Positions 27,849-36,597 of a DNA stretch of 64,000 nucleotides are shown here, one piece after another; position 1 is the first letter of the stretch; the number at the start of each line of letters is the position of its first letter. This DNA comes from Alphaproteobacteria bacterium. GTDB taxonomy: Bacteria > Pseudomonadota > Alphaproteobacteria > Geminicoccales > Geminicoccaceae. A program made the position numbers and the translations under genes. The stretch spans positions 55,545-119,544 of the forward strand of contig JALSGP010000046.1 in the NCBI GenBank assembly GCA_026982705.1, read 5' to 3'. The notes under the pieces are model-generated. The model saw nothing but the letters and a program-made list of their open reading frames with translations, searched no databases and had not been told where the DNA came from.

Positions 27849-27861
27849 GCCTCCCTCAGCG
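27843..27861. terminator. Short palindrome covering both stop codons
   Basis: CGCTGAG, a five-base loop and CTCAGCG form a perfect 7-bp stem that contains the stop codons of the two convergent genes. It may act as a weak bidirectional terminator; no T-run follows. Confidence 0.35.
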
Positions 27862-28881
27862 CCAGCCGCAGCGGTCCATGAGCCGCACCGCCTCCTCGGC
27901 GAACTCGGCATAGCGGGCGGCGTTCACGGTATCCTGTCGGAACGGCCCCCAGGCCCGCAGCACCGGATGGGGCGTCACCTCCGGGTTCGCGGGATATTCG
28001 AGGGTGGCGTCGGCGAAGTGGCGCTGACCGACGGACCCCGCCAGGAACTCGAGCAGCCTGAGCGCCGCCCCGGGATGGGGCGCATGGCGGGTGACGGCGG
28101 CGCCGGTGACGTTCACGTGGGTGCCCCGGTCCTCCTGGTTGGGGAAGAAGGGGGCCAGCTCCTTCACCAGGGCGCGGTCCGCCGCCTCCGCCGAGGCCAG
28201 GAGGCGGGCGAAGTAGTAGTGGTTGACGATGGCGACGTCACCGACGCCGGCGGCCACCGCCTCGATCTGGTCGGTGTCGCCCCCCTGCGGCGGGCGGGCG
28301 AAATTGGCGACGAAGCCCCGGCACCAGCGTTCGGTGGCCTCGACCCCGTTCGCCGCGATCATGGAGGCCACCCAACTGATGTTGTAGATGTTGGAACTGG
28401 AGCGCACGAGGATGCGCCCGCGCCATTTCGGATCGGCCAGCTCCTCGTAGGTGGAGAGCTCGTCCCGCCGCACCCGGCCCGTGTGGTGGACGAGGATGCG
28501 CGCCCGCACCGCGAGACCCCACCACAGCCCCTCGGGATGGCGCAGATGGGCGGGGATCGCCCGTTCCAGGGCGGGCGAGGTGACGGGCCGGAACAGCCCG
28601 CGGGCGGCGGCGAAGGCGAGCCGGCCCGCGTCCACCGTCACCAGCACGTCCGCCGGCGTGTATTCGCCCTCGGCGGCGAGACGCTGGATCAGCTCGTCGT
28701 GGCCGCCCTCCACCACCCGCACCCGGATGCCGGTCTCCGCCTCGAAGGCCCGCCAGAGGGCGTCGTCCACCCCGTAGTGGCGGGAGCTGTACACGTTGAC
28801 CACCTCCTCCCCGGCCGCCGCGGCGGGGCGGGGAAGGGCGAGGGCGGCGAGGCCGAGGGCCAGCACGTCGCGTCGCTGCAT
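27856..28881 (-). CDS. Iron(III) ABC transporter periplasmic binding protein (FbpA/FutA type)
   Basis: Periplasmic ferric-ion receptor of 341 residues. The N-terminus MQRRDVLALGLAALALPRPAAA is a signal peptide with twin Arg, so Tat export is possible. The mature protein begins VVNVYSSRHYGVDDALWRAFE, the usual opening of the family, and has NVTGAAVTRHAPHPGAALRLLEFL. The iron-binding tyrosine pair is in NHYYFARLL. No permease or ATPase gene is next to it, so the partners must be elsewhere. GGAGATGGAGG precedes the ATG. Confidence 0.88.
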   Translation of the reverse strand: MQRRDVLALGLAALALPRPAAAAGEEVVNVYSSRHYGVDDALWRAFEAETGIRVRVVEGGHDELIQRLAAEGEYTPADVLVTVDAGRLAFAAARGLFRPVTSPALERAIPAHLRHPEGLWWGLAVRARILVHHTGRVRRDELSTYEELADPKWRGRILVRSSSNIYNISWVASMIAANGVEATERWCRGFVANFARPPQGGDTDQIEAVAAGVGDVAIVNHYYFARLLASAEAADRALVKELAPFFPNQEDRGTHVNVTGAAVTRHAPHPGAALRLLEFLAGSVGQRHFADATLEYPANPEVTPHPVLRAWGPFRQDTVNAARYAEFAEEAVRLMDRCGWR

Positions 28882-28964
28882 GATGCCTCCATCTCCCGTC
28901 GGACACCGGCCCGGAGATGGCAGGCGTCGCCCGCGGGGGCAAACGGAAGCCGTTCGGAATGGAT

Positions 28965-29516
28965 TCACTCGAAACTGTCTCGCGGACCGCGCAGGACCAG
29001 CGACAGGCCCGCCACCACCAGCTCCACCCGCTGCGCCCGCCCGGCGATCCAGCGATTGAGGTCACCCAGGAGATCGGCGAAGCGGCGGGTGAGGGAATCG
29101 GCCGGCACCGGCGCGAGCCCCACCTCCTCCGAGACCACCACCACCGGACCCGCCGCCCGCAGGAGCGCCTCTCGGAAGGCGACGAGGCGGGTCCGGACGT
29201 CCGCCTCCCCTCCCAGCTCCACCAGCAGATTGGCGAGCCAGACACCGAGTCCGTCCACCAGCACCACCCGCCCCGCACCGGCGGCCCCGGCCAGCGCGTC
29301 GGCCAGGTCCAGCGGGGCCTCCACCAGCCGCCAGGCGGGATCGCGGCGGGCGCGGTGGCGGGCGATGCGTGCCCGCATCTCCCCATCCAGCGGCCGGGCG
29401 GTGGCGAGATAGACCACGGGGAGGCCGCTCCCCCGCACCAGGGCCTCCGCCCGTTCGCTCTTGCCGGAGCGGATGCCGCCGAGGATCAGGGTGAGGGTGG
29501 GCAGGGACGCGCTCAC
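28965..29516 (-). CDS. cobU: Adenosylcobinamide kinase / adenosylcobinamide-phosphate guanylyltransferase
   Basis: Bifunctional enzyme (CobU/CobP) of the nucleotide loop assembly of vitamin B12: it phosphorylates adenosylcobinamide, then adds GMP from GTP. P-loop GGIRSGKS is at residues 13-20, followed by VYLATARPLDGEMRARIARHRARR with the guanylylated His, and LVDGLGVWLANLL and VVSEEVGLAPVPADSLTRRF. GTG 29516 overlaps the stop of the upstream kinase gene by four bases and gives 183 residues, as expected. Other B12 genes are not adjacent; cobS lies 26 kb away. Confidence 0.93.
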   Translation of the reverse strand: MSASLPTLTLILGGIRSGKSERAEALVRGSGLPVVYLATARPLDGEMRARIARHRARRDPAWRLVEAPLDLADALAGAAGAGRVVLVDGLGVWLANLLVELGGEADVRTRLVAFREALLRAAGPVVVVSEEVGLAPVPADSLTRRFADLLGDLNRWIAGRAQRVELVVAGLSLVLRGPRDSFE

Positions 29517-30370
29517 GGGATGCCGAGCCGGTCGAGGGTGCGGAGGATCGGACGCAGATAGCCGCCGCCGAAGAGCTCCACGTGGACCAGCAGCGGGTAG
29601 AGATTGTAGAGGTCCCTGCGCAGGGCGAAGAAGCCCTCGTCGAGACCGCGCAGCGCCGCGTAGCGGTCGTAGAAGGTCCGGCCGAAGGGGCCGAAGAGGG
29701 TCGTGAAGGCGATCTCCATCTCGGGATGGCCAAAGTAGATGGCGGGATCGACGAAGGCGGCCACCCGCCCGCCCCGGACCAGCACGTTGCCGGTCCAGAC
29801 GTCGCCGTGCAGCAGCGCCGGTGCCGCGGGCTCCTCCAGCCAGCGTTCCAGCCGCGCCGCCAGCCGCTCGATCCGTCCCAGCACCCGGGCCGGCAGCCGG
29901 CCGGCGGCGTGGGCCCGGCGGGCGGCGTGGAGCAGGCGATGCTCGCGGAAGAAGTCGACCCAGCGCTCGGTCCAGGGATTGGGCTGGTGGAGGGGGCCGA
30001 TGGGCGTGGTGCGGTCGAGCCCGAAGCGGGGGGCGGTGACGGCGTGGAGCGCGGCGAGCAGCTCCGCCGCCTCCGCCTCGCCGCGCCCGTCCAGACCGCC
30101 GTCGTCGTGGGGGATCCACTCCAGCAGCAGCAGATCTGGCGCGGCGTGGAGGACCTCCGGCACCGGCAGGCCGCCGCGTCGGCGCAGCTCCCGGAGCATC
30201 CAGCCCTCGGTGACGGGATCGCCGCCACCGCGCGGCCGCTTGGCGACGATATGCCCGCCGTCCGCCAGCTCCACCCGCCAGACCTCGGCGATGCAGCCGC
30301 CGTGGAGGGGCGTGGCGTCCACCGGCCGCACGCCCAGGACCGCCTCGACGTGTGCCAGCAGCCGTTTCAC
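29513..30370 (-). CDS. Fructosamine kinase family protein
   Basis: A 285-residue kinase of the fructosamine-3-kinase-related family, which phosphorylates ketoamine adducts on glycated proteins to make them unstable. Visible motifs: VAKRPRG (ATP Lys), LLLEWIP hinge, the aminoglycoside-kinase-like catalytic loop LLHGDVWTGNVL and the metal-binding FVDPAIYFGHPEMEIA. The GTG start at 30370 overlaps the phosphatase stop, and its own stop overlaps cobU, so three genes are coupled. Protein repair is the family role; the linkage to B12 may be chance. Confidence 0.88.
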   Translation of the reverse strand: MKRLLAHVEAVLGVRPVDATPLHGGCIAEVWRVELADGGHIVAKRPRGGGDPVTEGWMLRELRRRGGLPVPEVLHAAPDLLLLEWIPHDDGGLDGRGEAEAAELLAALHAVTAPRFGLDRTTPIGPLHQPNPWTERWVDFFREHRLLHAARRAHAAGRLPARVLGRIERLAARLERWLEEPAAPALLHGDVWTGNVLVRGGRVAAFVDPAIYFGHPEMEIAFTTLFGPFGRTFYDRYAALRGLDEGFFALRRDLYNLYPLLVHVELFGGGYLRPILRTLDRLGIP

Positions 30371-30858
30371 GAGTCCCGGCACTCCGGCCAAAAACGATGG
30401 ATCATCCCCTCCACCCCGCGCTCGATGAGATCGAGGGCGTGTTCGTAGTCGGCGAGATCCCCGTACCAGGGATCGGGGATGTCGGGATCCGCCACCCCGG
30501 GCGCGAAGCTCATGAGCAGGTCGAGGGTGGCCGGCGCCCCCACCGGTGCGAGGCGCCGCAGCCGGTGGAGATGGCCGCGGGTCGCCGCCAGCACCAGATC
30601 GAACTCCCGGAAGTCCCGCCGCCGGATCCGGCGCGCCACCCGCCGCGGCACCGGATAGCCGCGCCGGCGCAGGACGTGGACCGCGCGGGGATCGGGCGGG
30701 TTGCCCGCCTCCTCGGCGCTGGTGCCGGCACTGTCCACCATCAGCGCGAGGCCGAGCCGCTCGGCGTGGTGGCGCAGCACCGCCTCGGCCATGGGCGAGC
30801 GGCAGATGTTGCCGGTGCAGACGAAGAGGATGCGTCGCGGTGCGGCGGTGGCGTCCAT
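30367..30858 (-). CDS. Low-molecular-weight protein phosphatase family protein
   Basis: A 163-residue phosphatase. The P-loop VCTGNICRS has nucleophile Cys14 and Arg20, and the acid Asp lies in DPDIPDPWYGD near residue 130. Members remove phosphate from tyrosine or arginine. Coupled by overlap to the fructosamine kinase gene, so the two might form a repair module acting on phosphorylated or glycated targets; that link is an inference. Confidence 0.92.
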   Translation of the reverse strand: MDATAAPRRILFVCTGNICRSPMAEAVLRHHAERLGLALMVDSAGTSAEEAGNPPDPRAVHVLRRRGYPVPRRVARRIRRRDFREFDLVLAATRGHLHRLRRLAPVGAPATLDLLMSFAPGVADPDIPDPWYGDLADYEHALDLIERGVEGMIHRFWPECRDS

Positions 30859-30922
30859 GAGCCTGTCCTTCCCTTCGGGCCGTGGGAGTCGCCGGGCGAG
30901 ATAGCGGCGCCGGCCGCCGTCG

Positions 30923-31612
30923 TCATCCGCCGTGGGCGCGGGAGAGGCGGTCGGCGAGGCGGGTGGGCTCGGGCAGACGGAAGCCGCGCGCGAAGGCGAG
31001 GGTGAGACGGACGGCGGTGGCGAGCGACAGCCGGTGCCCCACGGAGACGAAGACCGGCCGCACGCCGGTGCGGGTGCGGACCACCGCGCCCACCACCTCG
31101 CCGCGATGTTCGAGCGGGGTCCAGGATCCCGCCTCCGCCGCCGGCTCCGCGTAGCGGCCCACGAGGCGCGTCTTGGCCACCCCCACCGTGGGACGGTCCA
31201 GCAGCACGCCGAGATGGCAGGCGATGCCGAAGCGGCGGGGATGGGCGAGACCGTGACCGTCCACGAACAGCAGCTCCACCTCCCCCAGCACCGTCAGCGC
31301 CTCCAACGCCGCCGGTGCCTCCCGGAAGGCGAGATAGCCCGGCACGTAGGGAAAACGGGTGGGCCGGGCGGCGAGGGCGCTGGCGGCGAGAGTCCCGTCG
31401 GCGGCGAGGCGCACCGCCGCGGCGAAGGTGAGACGGCGCCGGCGGTCGTAGTGGACGTCGACGCCCGCCACCCGTCCGCTCCCCTCGAGCCGGTCCTCCG
31501 TCACCACCCGGGCGCGCAGCCTCTCCTGGAGCCGCCGCGCCGCCGCCACGTCCCCCGGCCAGGTGAAGCGGCGGGCGGGACAGAGGACGGCGGCGGGTCC
31601 GTCCCCGGACAA
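30923..31612 (-). CDS. nfi: Endonuclease V (deoxyinosine 3'-endonuclease)
   Basis: DNA repair enzyme that nicks near deaminated adenine (hypoxanthine). The 229-residue protein has catalytic Asp52 in VAGVDVHYD, the strand-separating YVPGYLAFREAP, and LLFVDGHGLAHPRRFGIACHLG followed by PTVGVAKTRLVG. The start is TTG 31612 with a good GGAGGCGGGA site. It lies 12 bases after the SDR gene, probably in one transcript. Confidence 0.94.
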   Translation of the reverse strand: MSGDGPAAVLCPARRFTWPGDVAAARRLQERLRARVVTEDRLEGSGRVAGVDVHYDRRRRLTFAAAVRLAADGTLAASALAARPTRFPYVPGYLAFREAPAALEALTVLGEVELLFVDGHGLAHPRRFGIACHLGVLLDRPTVGVAKTRLVGRYAEPAAEAGSWTPLEHRGEVVGAVVRTRTGVRPVFVSVGHRLSLATAVRLTLAFARGFRLPEPTRLADRLSRAHGG

Positions 31613-31624
31613 TCCCGCCTCCGT

Positions 31625-32362
31625 TCAGTAGACGTCCTGGCCGCCGTTGACCGGGATCTCGGCACCGGTGATGTAGGAGGCCCCCTCGGAACACAGGAAG
31701 TAGACGATGGAGGCCACCTCCTCGGGCGAACCCAGGCGTCGGAGGGGGATCCGCTCGACGATGCGCTCGGTGCCCGGCGAGAGGATGGCGGTGTTGATCT
31801 CGCCGGGACAGACGGCGTTCACGCGGATGCCGAGATGGGCGAGATCGGCGGCGAGCTCGCGGGTCAGCGCCGTCAGCGCCGCCTTGGAGGTGGCGTAGGC
31901 GCTGCCGGCGAAGGGATGGACGCGGTGGCCGGCGATGGACGTGAGGTTGACGATGCAGCCGCCGGCTTCGGCCAGATGCGGTGCCAGCGCCCGGCTGAAG
32001 AACACGGGGGCGAAGAAGTTGATGCGGAACACCCGCTCCCACAGCGCCATGTCGCCGTCGAGGCAGCCGAGCCGACGGCCGTCGGCCTGCTTGGGGGAAT
32101 AGCCGGCGTTGTTGACCAGCGCGTGGAGCGGTCGTCCCTCCAGCAGCTCCTCCAGACGCTCCACCGCCTCCGGCAGGCGGTCGGTCTCGGCGAGGTCGAT
32201 GGTGATGTGGGCGTGGCGCTCGTTGCGCGGACACTGGGGCGGGACCGGCTCGCGCGAACAGGTGATGGCCCGCCAGCCCTGCCGCACGAAGTAGGCGGCG
32301 GTGGCATGGCCGATGCCGCGACTGGCACCGGTGATGAAGACCGTCCTCCGTTCCTCGCTCAT
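31625..32362 (-). CDS. Short-chain dehydrogenase/reductase
   Basis: A 245-residue classical SDR. TGASRGIG at residues 11-18 is the cofactor loop, NNAG at 84-87, and the catalytic Ser142, Tyr156 and Lys160 are in place (NLTSIAG, YATSK). The end PEEVASIVYFLCSEGASYITG followed by VNGGQ is the FabG-type tail. The Ser-Arg after the second strand (TCSREP) suggests NADP. Substrate cannot be named; 3-oxoacyl or sugar-like substrates are common. GAGGAGG precedes the ATG at 32362. Confidence 0.88.
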   Translation of the reverse strand: MSEERRTVFITGASRGIGHATAAYFVRQGWRAITCSREPVPPQCPRNERHAHITIDLAETDRLPEAVERLEELLEGRPLHALVNNAGYSPKQADGRRLGCLDGDMALWERVFRINFFAPVFFSRALAPHLAEAGGCIVNLTSIAGHRVHPFAGSAYATSKAALTALTRELAADLAHLGIRVNAVCPGEINTAILSPGTERIVERIPLRRLGSPEEVASIVYFLCSEGASYITGAEIPVNGGQDVY

Positions 32363-32422
32363 CGCCCCGGCCTCCTCGTCGTCTTTCCGGGGAGATAGCC
32401 GTGGGGCGAGGCGGCGCAAGCG

Positions 32423-33340
32423 TCAGCGGAAGGCGCGGGCGCGATAGAGGCGCAGCCCCAGGTGGAGGGCGGCGAGGAAGGGATGGCGGCGGTGGAAGGG
32501 GGAGAGACGGACCGGCACGCCGCTGTGGCGCTCGATCTTCCAGGCGAGATAATCGGCCCCGCCGGCGAAGGTGAAGGCGGCCTTGGACAGGCGCAGCACC
32601 GACAGGAGCTTGCCCTGCCAGCGCCTGAGCCGCCAGTCCCGCCGGGCCCGCACCGGATCCGCGAGGGGAAGGCCGGCCTCCTCCAGAAGGGCGAAGAGAC
32701 GGGCGTAGCGCTCGGGATAGCGGTCCACCAGCTCGCGGGGCCGATCCGGCCGCTCCGGACGCAGTTCGGTGGCGTAGGTGGCGCGGAAGGCGGCGATCCA
32801 GAAGTCGCGGGCGGAGGTCCCGGCCGGGACCAGCGGACGGGCGGCGAGATAGAGGGCGCCCACGGCGCGGGCGAGGGCGGTCTCGATGCGCCCGCGGACG
32901 CCGTCGGCGGCGAAGGCGAGCCCCACGGGCTGGGCGAAGCGGGCCCAGAAATAGGGCTGGAAGGTGACGGGCGAGGTCAGCCGCTCGAAGCGCCCGAGCT
33001 CCAAAAGGGCACATTTGGCGCGCACGCGGCGGCCCTCGAAGGGGACCTCCAGATAGTAGACGTCCGGCGGCAGCAGGCGCGAGGCCAGCCGCGCCGTCCC
33101 GCGCCGCCGAGGTCCCGTCCCGGCGCCCGTCAGCACGTAGAGATCGAGGAGGCCGCCGCCATCACGGCCGGCCCGCAGACAGCTGCCGTAGAAGAGCACC
33201 GCCCGCACGGTCCCGCCCCAGCGCCGGCGCACCTCCGCCACCATCGCCGCCACCGGCGGCGGCAGCGCCACGTCCAGCTCACCGGCCACCAGGGCGCGCA
33301 GCGAATCCAGAAGCTCCGACGGTAGATCGGGGGCGGACAA
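32423..33340 (-). CDS. Tam41-like putative phosphatidate cytidylyltransferase
   Basis: A 305-residue protein with a nucleotidyltransferase-like opening VRAVLFYGSCLRAG...LLDLYVL, followed by LLPPDVYYLEVPFEGRRVRAKCALLEL and FWARFAQPVGLAF. This order (YGS loop, Asp, Lys-containing KYA/KCA strand, then LYxAGRxxKP-like segment) resembles mitochondrial Tam41, which makes CDP-diacylglycerol from phosphatidate and CTP. The match is by eye and weak in the middle. The gene overlaps the lipid kinase gene by 62 bases from a TTG start with GAGGAG; the start is uncertain. A kinase making phosphatidate just upstream fits this role. Confidence 0.5.
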   Translation of the reverse strand: MSAPDLPSELLDSLRALVAGELDVALPPPVAAMVAEVRRRWGGTVRAVLFYGSCLRAGRDGGGLLDLYVLTGAGTGPRRRGTARLASRLLPPDVYYLEVPFEGRRVRAKCALLELGRFERLTSPVTFQPYFWARFAQPVGLAFAADGVRGRIETALARAVGALYLAARPLVPAGTSARDFWIAAFRATYATELRPERPDRPRELVDRYPERYARLFALLEEAGLPLADPVRARRDWRLRRWQGKLLSVLRLSKAAFTFAGGADYLAWKIERHSGVPVRLSPFHRRHPFLAALHLGLRLYRARAFR

Positions 33341-34292
33341 GGCGGACGGTCTCCTCGCCGGTGATCTCGAGGGGGGTGCGGGGATCCGCGGCGAACAGCT
33401 CGCCGTCGAGGACGAATTCGGCAAGCCCCGCGATGGTCGCACGATGCCCGCCGCCGCTCCGCCAGCCGCCGGGCAGCCGCGGCGGCGGCCGGTCGTCGCC
33501 GGCCAGCAGACGCGGAAGCAGGCGAAGGGCGGCGGTGGGCGGGGCCGGGACGACGGTGAGCGCCAGGGGACGTCCATCCCGGTTCCACCAGGGACGCGCC
33601 CCCAGCACCAGCCGGCGGAGGGTGGTGGCCACCAGCAAGAGGCGCCGACCCTCGCCCCAGTCCTCCCCGTCCAGCGCCGGCCGGCAGCGGACGGCGGCGA
33701 GGCCCGTCCCCTCCGGGCCGAGGAGGGCGAGGCGGGCGGCGGTCCGCGCCAGCATCAGCAGGTGGGAGAGGTGGCCCACGAGTCCCCGCCGACGACAGCG
33801 CCGCTCCCATTCGCGCACCAGGTCGCACGCGCCGGCGGCGCCCCACAGGAAGCCCCGGAGGGGGCGCCGCAGACCACCCCCCGCAACGCTGAGCAGCGGG
33901 GCGCCGACGACGGTGAGATTTCCTTCCTCGCCGCGGGCGAGGGCGCGCAGGGCGCGGAGGGTGGCGACGTCACGGCGGGGCAGGCCGAGGTCGGCGGCGG
34001 TGACGTTGGAGCTGCCGCCCGGAAGCAGGGCGAGGGCGGGCCAGTGGGCGACCGGGGCGAGATCGGCGAGGGCGGTGAGGACGCGCATCACCGTCCCGTC
34101 GCCGCCGTCCACCGCCAGCACCCGCACGCCCGCGGCCAGGGCCTCGGCCAGCAGCGGCGCGCTCTCCTGGCCGGCCGACCGCTCCAGCAGCAGCACGTCG
34201 TCGGCATCGGCCACGGCGGCCAGGTGGCGGCCGGCGCCGCGGCGGTTGCGGCGGCTCTCGGCATTGATCAGGACGGCGAGGCGGGCCGGCAT
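33279..34292 (-). CDS. Diacylglycerol kinase-like lipid kinase (DagK catalytic domain)
   Basis: A 337-residue soluble or membrane-peripheral lipid kinase. The N-terminal catalytic domain has LAVLINAESRRNRRGA and the ATP-binding VDGGDGTVMRVLTAL followed by LLPGGSSNVTAADLG, as in DgkB/YegS proteins. Probable reaction: phosphorylation of diacylglycerol or a related lipid, giving phosphatidate. Its start lies 25 bases inside the end of lptG, and its end overlaps the Tam41-like gene, so it belongs to the lptF/lptG unit. Confidence 0.85.
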   Translation of the reverse strand: MPARLAVLINAESRRNRRGAGRHLAAVADADDVLLLERSAGQESAPLLAEALAAGVRVLAVDGGDGTVMRVLTALADLAPVAHWPALALLPGGSSNVTAADLGLPRRDVATLRALRALARGEEGNLTVVGAPLLSVAGGGLRRPLRGFLWGAAGACDLVREWERRCRRRGLVGHLSHLLMLARTAARLALLGPEGTGLAAVRCRPALDGEDWGEGRRLLLVATTLRRLVLGARPWWNRDGRPLALTVVPAPPTAALRLLPRLLAGDDRPPPRLPGGWRSGGGHRATIAGLAEFVLDGELFAADPRTPLEITGEETVRLVRPRSTVGASGFAARPGGR

Positions 34293-35398
34293 CGGCGGAG
34301 GGGAACGGGATCGAGGCGGCCGGCGCCGGCGTGGGCGCGGCGGAAGGCGAGGAGCAGCCCCGCCACCAGCAGCAGCGGCAGGCCCCAGGCGGCGAGAGGA
34401 GCCGGCACGAAGCCGCCCTCGCCCAGCGCCAGCAGGAAGCCGTGGGCGAGTTCGTAGAGGAAGCCCAGGGCCAGCGCCTCGGCGAACAGACGCGAGGTGA
34501 TGCCGCGGCGGCTGAAGCTGCGCAGCAGCGCCAGCGGCAGCAGCAGCAGGGCACCGGCCCCCAGCGGGTCGGAAAAGCGCGCCTGCGCCCACACCCGGTG
34601 GGGATGGACGGGCCGCATGCCGTAGCCGCGGGCCCGGATCACCCGCACCAGATCGGGCAACGCCAGCTCCTGGGCCGGCCGAGCCATGAGCTGCACGGCG
34701 GCGAGATCCACCCGGCCGGGATGGTCGTAGACGGGGAAGCGCTCGGGCCGGCCGGGACCAGCGGGATAGAGGGTGGCGTCGAAGAAGCGCAGGCGCCCGT
34801 CCACGGGTTCGGCCCGCGAGGCCACCAGCCGCGCGCGCAGACGCCCCGCCTCGTCGCGCAGGAACAGTTCCACCCGCTCGAGGCGCCGTTCGCGGGCGGC
34901 CGCCGCATCGGCCTTGAGGGCGGCGCCGTCGATCTCCACCCACACCCAGCGGCCGGGGCCCACGCCGAAATCGGTCGAGAAGCGGCCCACGTCCCACTCG
35001 CGCAGGACGGCGGCGGTGGGCGGCACCAGCCGGTCGTCCAGCAGGAACTTGGAGACGGCGAGGAGGGCGGCGAACGGCAGCAGATGGCGGGCGAGGTCGG
35101 CCGGCGACAGGCCCGCCGCCCACATCACCACCAGCTCGCGGTGGCGGAACAGGTCGATCACGGTGAAGAGGCCGCCCAGCAGCACGAGGAAGCCGAACAG
35201 CTCGCTCACCAGCGAGGGGAGCCGCAGCGCCACGTAGAGGAACAGGTCCGCCACCACCCGGTCGGAACGGCGCAGGATGTCCTCGCTGGCGTCCAGCAGA
35301 TCGAACATGAGGCCGAGGCCCAGCAACACCAGCGCCACCAGCAGCAGCCGCAGGGCGGCGTGGCGGCGGAGGTAGCGGCCGAGCACGCGCGGGCGCAT
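34268..35398 (-). CDS. lptG: LPS export ABC transporter permease LptG
   Basis: Inner-membrane subunit of the LptB2FGC machine that extracts LPS from the membrane. The 376-residue protein begins RVLGRYLRRHAALRLLLVALVLL, has LGGLFTVIDLFRHRELVVMWAAGLSP (helices 2-3 with the coupling helix), a periplasmic beta-jellyroll (about 110-270) and three C-terminal helices starting DPLGAGALLLLPLALLRSFSRRG. LptF lies immediately upstream with a TGATG overlap. Upstream members of the operon are a phosphoesterase and a nucleotidyltransferase. Confidence 0.93.
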   Translation of the reverse strand: MRPRVLGRYLRRHAALRLLLVALVLLGLGLMFDLLDASEDILRRSDRVVADLFLYVALRLPSLVSELFGFLVLLGGLFTVIDLFRHRELVVMWAAGLSPADLARHLLPFAALLAVSKFLLDDRLVPPTAAVLREWDVGRFSTDFGVGPGRWVWVEIDGAALKADAAAARERRLERVELFLRDEAGRLRARLVASRAEPVDGRLRFFDATLYPAGPGRPERFPVYDHPGRVDLAAVQLMARPAQELALPDLVRVIRARGYGMRPVHPHRVWAQARFSDPLGAGALLLLPLALLRSFSRRGITSRLFAEALALGFLYELAHGFLLALGEGGFVPAPLAAWGLPLLLVAGLLLAFRRAHAGAGRLDPVPLRRCRPASPS

Positions 35399-36597
35399 CA
35401 GGTGACCTCCGCGAACCGTCGCAGGCGCGCCGCCAGCGCCTCGTAGAGGCGATCGACGATGGCGCCGCGGGCGGGATCCGGGACCCGCGTCGCCGCCCGC
35501 ACGAACAGGAGGACGCTGCCCGCCGCATACAGCAGAAAGGGCAGGCCCAGGGCCGGCAATGCCGCCACCGCGCCGTCGTCGGCGAGCCCCTCCAGGGTCC
35601 GCAGCGCCTGATGGTAGAGGACCAGCACCGCCAGCCCCACCACGAACCCGTAGGAGCGCCGTCCCCGCCGTCGGCCGAGGGCGAGGGGGACGGTGAGCAG
35701 CGGCAGGAAGGGGATGGACAGCGAGCGGACCAGCCGGCCGAACAGCTCCGCCGCCACCTCGCGGGGGGCGATGTCGCCGCGGCCGCGTCCGTGGAGGGCC
35801 ACCAGTTCGTCGAGGGTGAGCTCGCGCTCGTCCTCGCCGCGGGGCCGGAAGCCCACCGGCCGGGTGCCGCGCAGATCGCTGGTGAAGCGGCGGAAACGGA
35901 CGGTGAGGGCGGTCGGCAGTTCCTCGTCGCGCACGGTCCGGCCGACGGCGGGCAGCACCTGCTGGACCCCGTCCTCCAAGGCCAGCGCCGCCGGCGCCAT
36001 GGGTCCCTCCATCACCAGCCGTCCGCGCCGGGCGGTGAGCACCAGCGAATCGCCGCCGGGGCGCTCGCTGTAGAGGAAGAGACCGGTGAAGCGCTCGCGG
36101 GCGCCGTCGAGGGTCGCCACGTACCAGGTGGTGCGGCCGAGGGTGGCGAAGACCCCGGGCTCCAGCAGCGCCTGGAAGGAGACGTTGGTGGCGGCGTAGA
36201 CGGCGGCGCGATAGCCATAGCGTCCCCAGGGCTGCAGATAGCCCACCACCAGCAGGTGCAGTGCCGTCAGCGCGAGACCGAGGCCGAGGAGCGGTCGGGT
36301 GTAGCGGGCGAGGCCGGCCCCGGCGGCCTGGATCACGTCGAGCTCGCCGTCGCGGGCGAAGCGGGCGGTGGCGAGGAAGAGGCCCAAGAAGAAGGCGGCC
36401 GGCAGCGCCAGGCCCATGTAGTGGGGCACCAGATAGCTGAGCATCTCGAAGACCAGCAGCAGATTGCTGCGCCAGCCCACCACCATCCCCACGAGCCTGA
36501 GCGCGCGTTCGGCCAGCAGGATCAGCAGCGCCACCAGCAGGGTGACGGCCATGGGCCCGAGGGTGGCCCGCACCACGTAGCGGGACAGTACGGTCAT
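35398..36597 (-). CDS. lptF: LPS export ABC transporter permease LptF
   Basis: Partner of LptG in the LPS exporter. The 399-residue protein starts MTVLSRYVVRATLGPMAVTLL, contains GLALPAAFFLGLFLATARFARDGELDVIQAAG (coupling helix region), a periplasmic domain with FRRFTSDLRGTRP and GEDERELTLDEL, and ends with helices around RSYGFVVGLAVLVLYHQAL. Its ATG overlaps the phosphoesterase stop by four bases and its stop overlaps lptG by one. Confidence 0.93.
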   Translation of the reverse strand: MTVLSRYVVRATLGPMAVTLLVALLILLAERALRLVGMVVGWRSNLLLVFEMLSYLVPHYMGLALPAAFFLGLFLATARFARDGELDVIQAAGAGLARYTRPLLGLGLALTALHLLVVGYLQPWGRYGYRAAVYAATNVSFQALLEPGVFATLGRTTWYVATLDGARERFTGLFLYSERPGGDSLVLTARRGRLVMEGPMAPAALALEDGVQQVLPAVGRTVRDEELPTALTVRFRRFTSDLRGTRPVGFRPRGEDERELTLDELVALHGRGRGDIAPREVAAELFGRLVRSLSIPFLPLLTVPLALGRRRGRRSYGFVVGLAVLVLYHQALRTLEGLADDGAVAALPALGLPFLLYAAGSVLLFVRAATRVPDPARGAIVDRLYEALAARLRRFAEVT

